A stretch of 64,000 nt of DNA from Eremophila alpestris peregrina. Its lineage: Eukaryota; Chordata; Aves; Passeriformes; Alaudidae. The stretch is taken from assembly GCA_009792885.1 (NCBI GenBank), contig WMCF01000035.1, forward strand, positions 62,001 to 126,000. Reading direction: 5' to 3'. The translations under genes were made by a program, and so were the position numbers. Numbering within the stretch: the stretch's first letter is position 1; each line of letters begins with the position of its first letter. Below are positions 55,038 through 64,000 of this stretch, one piece after another. The notes beneath the pieces were generated by a model. That model saw nothing but the letters and a program-made list of their open reading frames with translations, ran no database searches and was not told where the DNA came from.

Positions 55038-55134
55038 CTGGGGAAGGACCTTTCCTCCGGCTGGCACGACAGGCAGCATCTTCGGTAAGATCCATAGGTG
55101 TCTGCAGGTGAAATACACTGCTGCGTTTATATAG
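55038..55134 (-). promoter_or_regulatory. Candidate minus-strand promoter and first exon
   Basis: On the minus strand a TATA-like box (TATATAAA, 55126-55133) is followed about 30 nt on by a short segment with two ATGs (55095-55093 and 55079-55077) that ends at a strong donor, CCCAG|GTGAGA, with GT at 55037-55036. The second ATG has A at -3. The minisatellite would lie in the first intron. The same segment could instead be an internal exon, because tttcacctgcag before 55104 looks like an acceptor. A plus-strand donor-like TTCG|GTAAGA at 55085-55086 overlaps it, so the transcribed strand is uncertain. Confidence 0.3.
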
Positions 55135-55260
55135 AATATTAGGACTAACATTTTCAGTCAGGTAACACACCCAGGAAAATTGGGTGAACACGTGACTGCA
55201 CAGACTACAGGAGAGGCATGGTATGAGACTACAGAAGACAAGACCTCTGAGAGGATCCAG

Positions 55261-55420
55261 GTCTGTTGTCAACCTGTCACTACCAAGTCAACCACTACGC
55301 CATTTCCCCAAGTGCCACATCTACACACTTGTTCCAATGTTTGACAACCCTTTCAGTGAGTAAATTCTTCCTAATATCCAATCTAATCCTGGTGCAACTT
55401 GAGATTATTTCCACTTTCAG
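55261..55420 (-). mobile_element. CR1-type LINE, short diverged 3' fragment
   Basis: Matches the reverse complement of the CR1 3' region with an internal deletion: ctaccaagtcaaccacta, ccccaagtgccacatctaca, then a jump to gttccaatgtttgacaaccc, cttcctaatatccaatc and ggtgcaacttgag. The sense strand is minus. It is an old copy with no coding capacity. It sits about 130 bp from the TATA-like box at 55126-55133. Confidence 0.8.
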
Positions 55421-56539
55421 AATAAAAGCAGTTAGCCATGGATCCCAACAGTATGCAGTGATTTACAAACTTAAAACAAAATAACACACCATCAAACCCA
55501 CCTTCTCTTCTTGAAGAGCCTATTCCAAGTTATTACTCATACATTTCCTCTAAAGCCTGAGGGGTTATGGTACTGGAACATAAAAAAATCTGCCTTTCAA
55601 ATCAAAATGCCTTTTACTATGGTTTTTAAATGTAGCTCACTCATCTTTTTTTGACAGATCTCTCACTGGTCATTGGAAGCAATGCAACCTTACATGCAAG
55701 AACTAAATAAAAGCAGATAAATAAATAGGTTTTGGAATATATTTCAACAATTTAAAAATTTCAACACTTCTGAGACAAATATTTGTACCTTTCGGGGTTT
55801 GCCTGGAGTTTAGGATACTTTTTTTATTTCCACAGACATTCTTTATTGAGTATGTTTTTCCATTTTCCCTTCCCCAGTGGCTATAAAACTCTGACAATGA
55901 AAATATCTGTTGCCCTACACATGCCAGCCTGTGGGCATTGCTCTCTGTCAGTTTTCACTGCAAGTTTTATTGTGTACTTTTACTTTAGCTTGGATCTCTA
56001 TATTTCTATACAGTGACTAAAAAGCACCAGGCAGCCCCCAGTATGCTATTTTTGATCACCTAAGGATAACTTCCATTGCCACTCTAACTTTAACAATGGT
56101 ATATTCTTTCACAAACATGGTATGCAATTGATGCTATGCCTCATTATTTTTAGGTGGCATTTTGCTTTTCACTCTAAGCATTACCTCAGTAGTCCTATGT
56201 GTCAGTGTGATTTCTCTGTTAATTAAGGTGGCCCCATAGAACATTACACAAAAGCAGGGAAGGGCTTGAATCCTTTTTGCTGAAATGATGAGGCTGAGTC
56301 AGCTGATGCACTGCGCTGGGAGCTGGTGGCTGTCAACAGCTGTGTTTCATCTACTGGCAATCCCAATGCAGGAGTATTTAAGATGTTCGATGAAGACTAA
56401 GTAAGGGAACTGGTAATTTTTTTTAATAGGAAAAAACCCAAGACAACCCCGCAAACAAATAAACCCGTCATAACCTGAAACCATTGCCCATGACTGCATC
56501 ATACAAAAGTCCTGCATAGAAGGCAGAGCTAATGGATCC
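55421..56539. other. Non-coding stretch between CR1 and LTR
   Basis: AT-rich; nothing recognised. The five bases GATCC before the outer LTR (56535-56539) could be the remnant of its target duplication, but the partner is missing because the other LTR end is lost. Confidence 0.6.
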
Positions 56540-56736
56540 TGGCGTGGTTTAACCCCCGGCAGCGGCCGAGCCGCGCACAGCCGCTCCCCCACAGCTCCAC
56601 CAGCAAGATCGGGGGAGAATCACCGGGGTAAAAGCTGGAAAACTCATGGGTTGAGATACAGTTTAATAAGGCAAGCAAAAGCCACACACACAAGCAAAAT
56701 AAACCAAGGAATTAATTCACTGCTTTCCTATGGACA

Positions 56737-56742
56737 GGCAGG
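56737..56742. repeat. Target-site duplication, left copy (GGCAGG)
   Basis: Identical to 57048-57053; the two copies directly abut the TG and CA ends of the 305-bp LTR. Confidence 0.85.
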
Positions 56743-57047
56743 TGTTACAAAGCCGAGCAATGCAGAGTCCCCAGGCAGGTGCAAGAGGGAGCCCTTTATT
56801 GCAAAAACCAGGCCTTTTAAAGCACTTGTCAGGTACATTTCATTTAAGCACAACTAATGTAATTCAACCAACCACCACAAACCGCGATGTGAGCATGTAA
56901 TGTTTATGTAACTTGTTTTTCTGCCTCCAATTCTGCTGAGTCACTTTCCCATAGTCCTTTTCTACTTAGCCAAAGTAGCAGGCCTGAGCCATGATTTTAC
57001 AAGGGTAACAATGCCCTTATTTTATAAGGTTTTGCCTCTATGCAACA
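56743..57047 (-). mobile_element. Solo LTR (305 bp) inserted in the older LTR
   Basis: The unit starts TGTTACAAAG and ends ATGCAACA on the plus strand (TG...CA ends) and is flanked by a perfect 6-bp direct repeat, GGCAGG, at 56737-56742 and 57048-57053. Removing it restores the outer LTR's continuous sequence (ggcaggtgttcagcc). On the minus strand there is a TATA-like box (TATAAAA, 57020-57026) and a polyadenylation signal AATAAA (56795-56800), in U3-to-U5 order. A 6-bp target duplication suggests an alpha/beta-type (ERVK-like) integrase. No internal region remains, so it is a solo LTR made by LTR-LTR recombination. Confidence 0.85.
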
Positions 57048-57053
57048 GGCAGG
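57048..57053. repeat. Target-site duplication, right copy (GGCAGG)
   Basis: Second copy of the 6-bp duplication that frames the inserted LTR. Confidence 0.85.
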
Positions 57054-57235
57054 TGTTCAGCCATTTCCAGGAAAGCAGGATCCCATCACCTGTGTCCACT
57101 ACTTGGGAAGAAAAAAACCCCATCACTCCTAACATCCCCCACTTCATATACTGAGCATGATGTCATATGCACTGGAATATCCCTTTGGTCAGTTTGGGTC
57201 ACCTGACTGTGTCTTCTTCAAAGCTTGTAGACTGT

Positions 57236-58762
57236 ACAACGGGAAACCTTTCTTATAATAAAGGAATAAAATTTTCATATTCAATCCCATGAAACTAAAC
57301 AAATAAAATTGAAATACATCTAAATGATGAATCAAATAAATTGTAGATATTTTACCTGTAATGCAATGTAACAAACATCCCCTAGAGCAAGAAATTCTGT
57401 TAATTCCAGTAACAGAAGCAAGATAAGAAGATGGCTGCTGATAAAGAAATTACACAACAGCAAAAATGCAGCTGACATGACAACAAATGCAATAATAATG
57501 ACTCAGTCACAATCAAGGACTATAAAGAGGAATCATACAAGAAAAGAGTTTGGAGATAATTATATTCACCACCAAAATCAGATGCAGGGAAACCTAGCAA
57601 GGGAAACTATAAAATCAGAAGGCCCTGAGTTACTATGCTGATACACACATGAGAATGTGTTTTCCGTGTCCCCCCAAGCAGGCAGATTCTACTGCAGTGG
57701 GGTAGAATCTGAACATCTTAATCATATCAGTAAATGGATATCAAGTTTTCATCAACAGGCACCATTGATAAGTGTCTCTACCTTCCTCTAAAAGTAAACT
57801 GATACTTCGTGAAACAATATTAATTATAAAGGTCTTCATTTTTCAGCAGTCGTTTTGCAAGGAAAAAGGAGATTTGTAGCTTGGACACATTTGCTCCAGG
57901 CATGATCACAGGTTTGATTTTCTCATCATTAGATTTATACAGTCTTTGTATTACCCAACCACTGATCTTTGACTTTTGAGATACAGGCTATCCATCTTCA
58001 CTCACTACATACACTCTCTGGCACCCTGTGCAGCACCTTGACATAATGGTATTAAAAGAAGGTTATTACAGTTGCCAGTTTAGAAGCACAACTACTGCTT
58101 CATATTAAGTTGTCTAAATTTTAAGGTGAAAACAAAAAAGTATAATGGGCTCTTATAGAGCCTTGCTTGCTCCACATGACTCTGCAGCTGACTATGTCAA
58201 ATAAAGCACCAAGCCCAGTTTGATGCAAACAAGAGAAAGATCAAACAACTACTCTCTAACAAGAAAATCTCACGCCTTAGAATTCTCAATGACACATCAA
58301 AGCTCTGGAAACAGAAACGTTTTAAAGCTTTATGTAATTTGACCCAGGCACACCTACAAGAAATGAAGGCTGCACGGGAGAAAGCCTAAGAATAGGAGAT
58401 CTAGTTTTTATTGGTACACAGACCTGGAAGTGCTTTTATGAAGAGATAAAATCTGTTCATGCTGCCATGCATTAGCTCTCCTTTGTAGTTTTGAAAGGTG
58501 TTCCTCACTTATGTAAGAGAAGCTAACTGCTTCCACGTAGGCAGAATGTGTGATCCTTTTATTGAGGCACTTCTTTTATACTCGGGAGCCTTCTTCAATG
58601 ACATAGTTGAAACTGCTCATTAACTGATGACGTTCAGGCCTCAACTAATGAAGCAGAGAAAACTCCAAAAGCCATCCGTCATGTTAAAATGGTTAACAAA
58701 GAGAAAACAGTTCTGAAAGAGCCCAGTCCTCTTAACAGCTATTGAAAGCATATATGTTTCAT
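57236..58762. other. Non-coding stretch between LTR and CR1
   Basis: About 1.5 kb of AT-rich DNA with no frame, RNA gene or repeat I can support. Confidence 0.6.
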
Positions 58763-59080
58763 TTCACAGAATATCCCCGGGTGGAAGGGACCCACTGGCC
58801 CAACTCCTGGCCCTGCACAAGAGCATCCCATGGAGTCAGAGACCCTGCGTCTGAGAGCAGCGTTCAAACACTTTTTGAGCTCTGTCATGCTGGTGCTGTG
58901 ACCACTTCCCTGGGGACCCTGTTTCAGTGCCCAACCACCCTCAGGGCGAAGAGCCTTTTTCTAATACCTGACACATCTTCAGGCCATTGCCTTGGCTCCT
59001 GTCAGCGTCACCACAGACATCAGTGCCTGCCCTTCCGCCTCCCCTCCCGAGGAAGCTGCGGACTGTGATGAGGTTTCACC
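58763..59080 (-). mobile_element. CR1-type LINE, 3' end fragment
   Basis: The plus strand reads as the reverse complement of a CR1 tail: cacagaat at the terminus, then ggaagggacccac, caactcctggccctgcac, gaccacttccctgggga, and gcccttccgcctcccct. Because the CR1 3' terminus is at the low coordinate, the element points to the left. It is a 5'-truncated, diverged, non-coding copy. It ends about 500 bp before the first CCAAT box of EIF3F. Confidence 0.85.
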
Positions 59081-59569
59081 AGCTCAGCGATACCTGCCCC
59101 ACCCGCACAGCTTCGCTGCTCGGGAGCGAACACGCAGGGCTACAAACAACAGGCAAGTGTCGTCCAGTAAGTGAATTTCTTGGGTAGTCACTATACCCTG
59201 GATAGGGGTAACCAGCATTTCCTCTCTGCAGAGTACTTGACAACCACTTATTCTTCTATCGAGGCAATAAAGACTAACAGCACTTGCCTGTCTCACAGGG
59301 CCATGACCCCAAGGGCTGTACAGCCCCGCTACTGGAGCACCTTCCCCGGGCGGCGCGCCCGAGCAGTTGCGTTCGCGGCTCCGCCACCTCAGAGCCGTGA
59401 GGCAGCGCCGGCCGCCTCCGCCCTCACGGCGCCCTGAGCCCCGCCACAGCGGCCCTGCCGTGCCCAGCCCGCCCGCACGAGGGCGCCCATGCGGCCCCGC
59501 CAGGGGAGCGCGCAGCGCCGCACACCAGGCGCGAACCCGCTGCCTCCTACGCAGCGCTGAGCGGCATCT

Positions 59570-64000
<4,431 letters not shown>

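Larger units (their letters stand above)
56540..57235 (-). mobile_element. Avian ERV LTR (ERVL-like), truncated, split by a younger LTR
   Basis: The plus strand starts at 56540 with TGGCGTGGTTTAACCC and continues with ctcatgggttgagatacagtt, cactgctttcc, and, after the inserted element, gttcagccatttccaggaaag and ggaatatccctttggtcagt. These are landmarks of a common bird ERV LTR whose sense strand is the minus strand here (it ends GGTTAAACCACG-CCA). Sequence beyond about 57235 no longer matches, so its 5' part is lost. No internal retroviral coding sequence is present on either side. The family name is from memory. Confidence 0.75.

Noticed and set aside
54587..55272. Pro/Gly-rich open frames across the 54.8 kb gap
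   Set aside because: Most of the length is Ns or minisatellite; the frames exist on both strands and cannot be called coding.

Overview
The window looks like vertebrate nuclear DNA, most probably from a bird. It carries reverse-oriented 3' ends of CR1-type LINEs, an avian-style ERV LTR with a second LTR inserted in it, a few faint MIR-like fragments, AT-rich non-coding DNA broken by three CpG-rich islands, and one intron-containing gene whose protein is clearly eIF3 subunit F. There is no bacterial gene organisation. The bird call rests on the repeat types and is an inference; other sauropsids also carry CR1.

Layout. 1-3.9 kb: AT-rich, no gene recognised. 4.0-4.4 kb: CpG island with a strong minus-strand splice donor at 4057-4058, probably the promoter and first exon of a gene running off the left edge. 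4.4-54.6 kb: about 50 kb with no protein gene I can name. It contains a 50-N gap at 5604-5653, a decayed copy of an uncharacterised metazoan protein module (14545-14928), a CR1 3' end (about 41094-41530), some perfect hairpins, and weak hints of a minus-strand transcript (exon-like pieces at 50314-50399, 50740-50985 and 53172-53246). 54.6-55.1 kb: GC-rich island with a 53-bp minisatellite interrupted by a 136-N gap, next to a minus-strand TATA-like box and splice donor. 55.3-59.1 kb: repeat-rich, with two more CR1 pieces and the nested LTRs. 59.3-60.4 kb: CpG island and promoter of EIF3F. 59892-64000: EIF3F, plus strand, seven of its expected eight coding exons. The window ends exactly on the acceptor AG before the last exon.

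The only gene whose function can be stated is EIF3F, a subunit of the translation initiation factor eIF3. Its promoter has six CCAAT/ATTGG boxes in about 235 bp, GC boxes, and a pyrimidine tract just before the ATG that resembles a 5'TOP element, which fits a translation-machinery gene. The best candidates for something undescribed are the decayed protein module at 14.5 kb and the possible minus-strand transcription unit at about 55.1-50.3 kb upstream of EIF3F. Both are low to moderate confidence.
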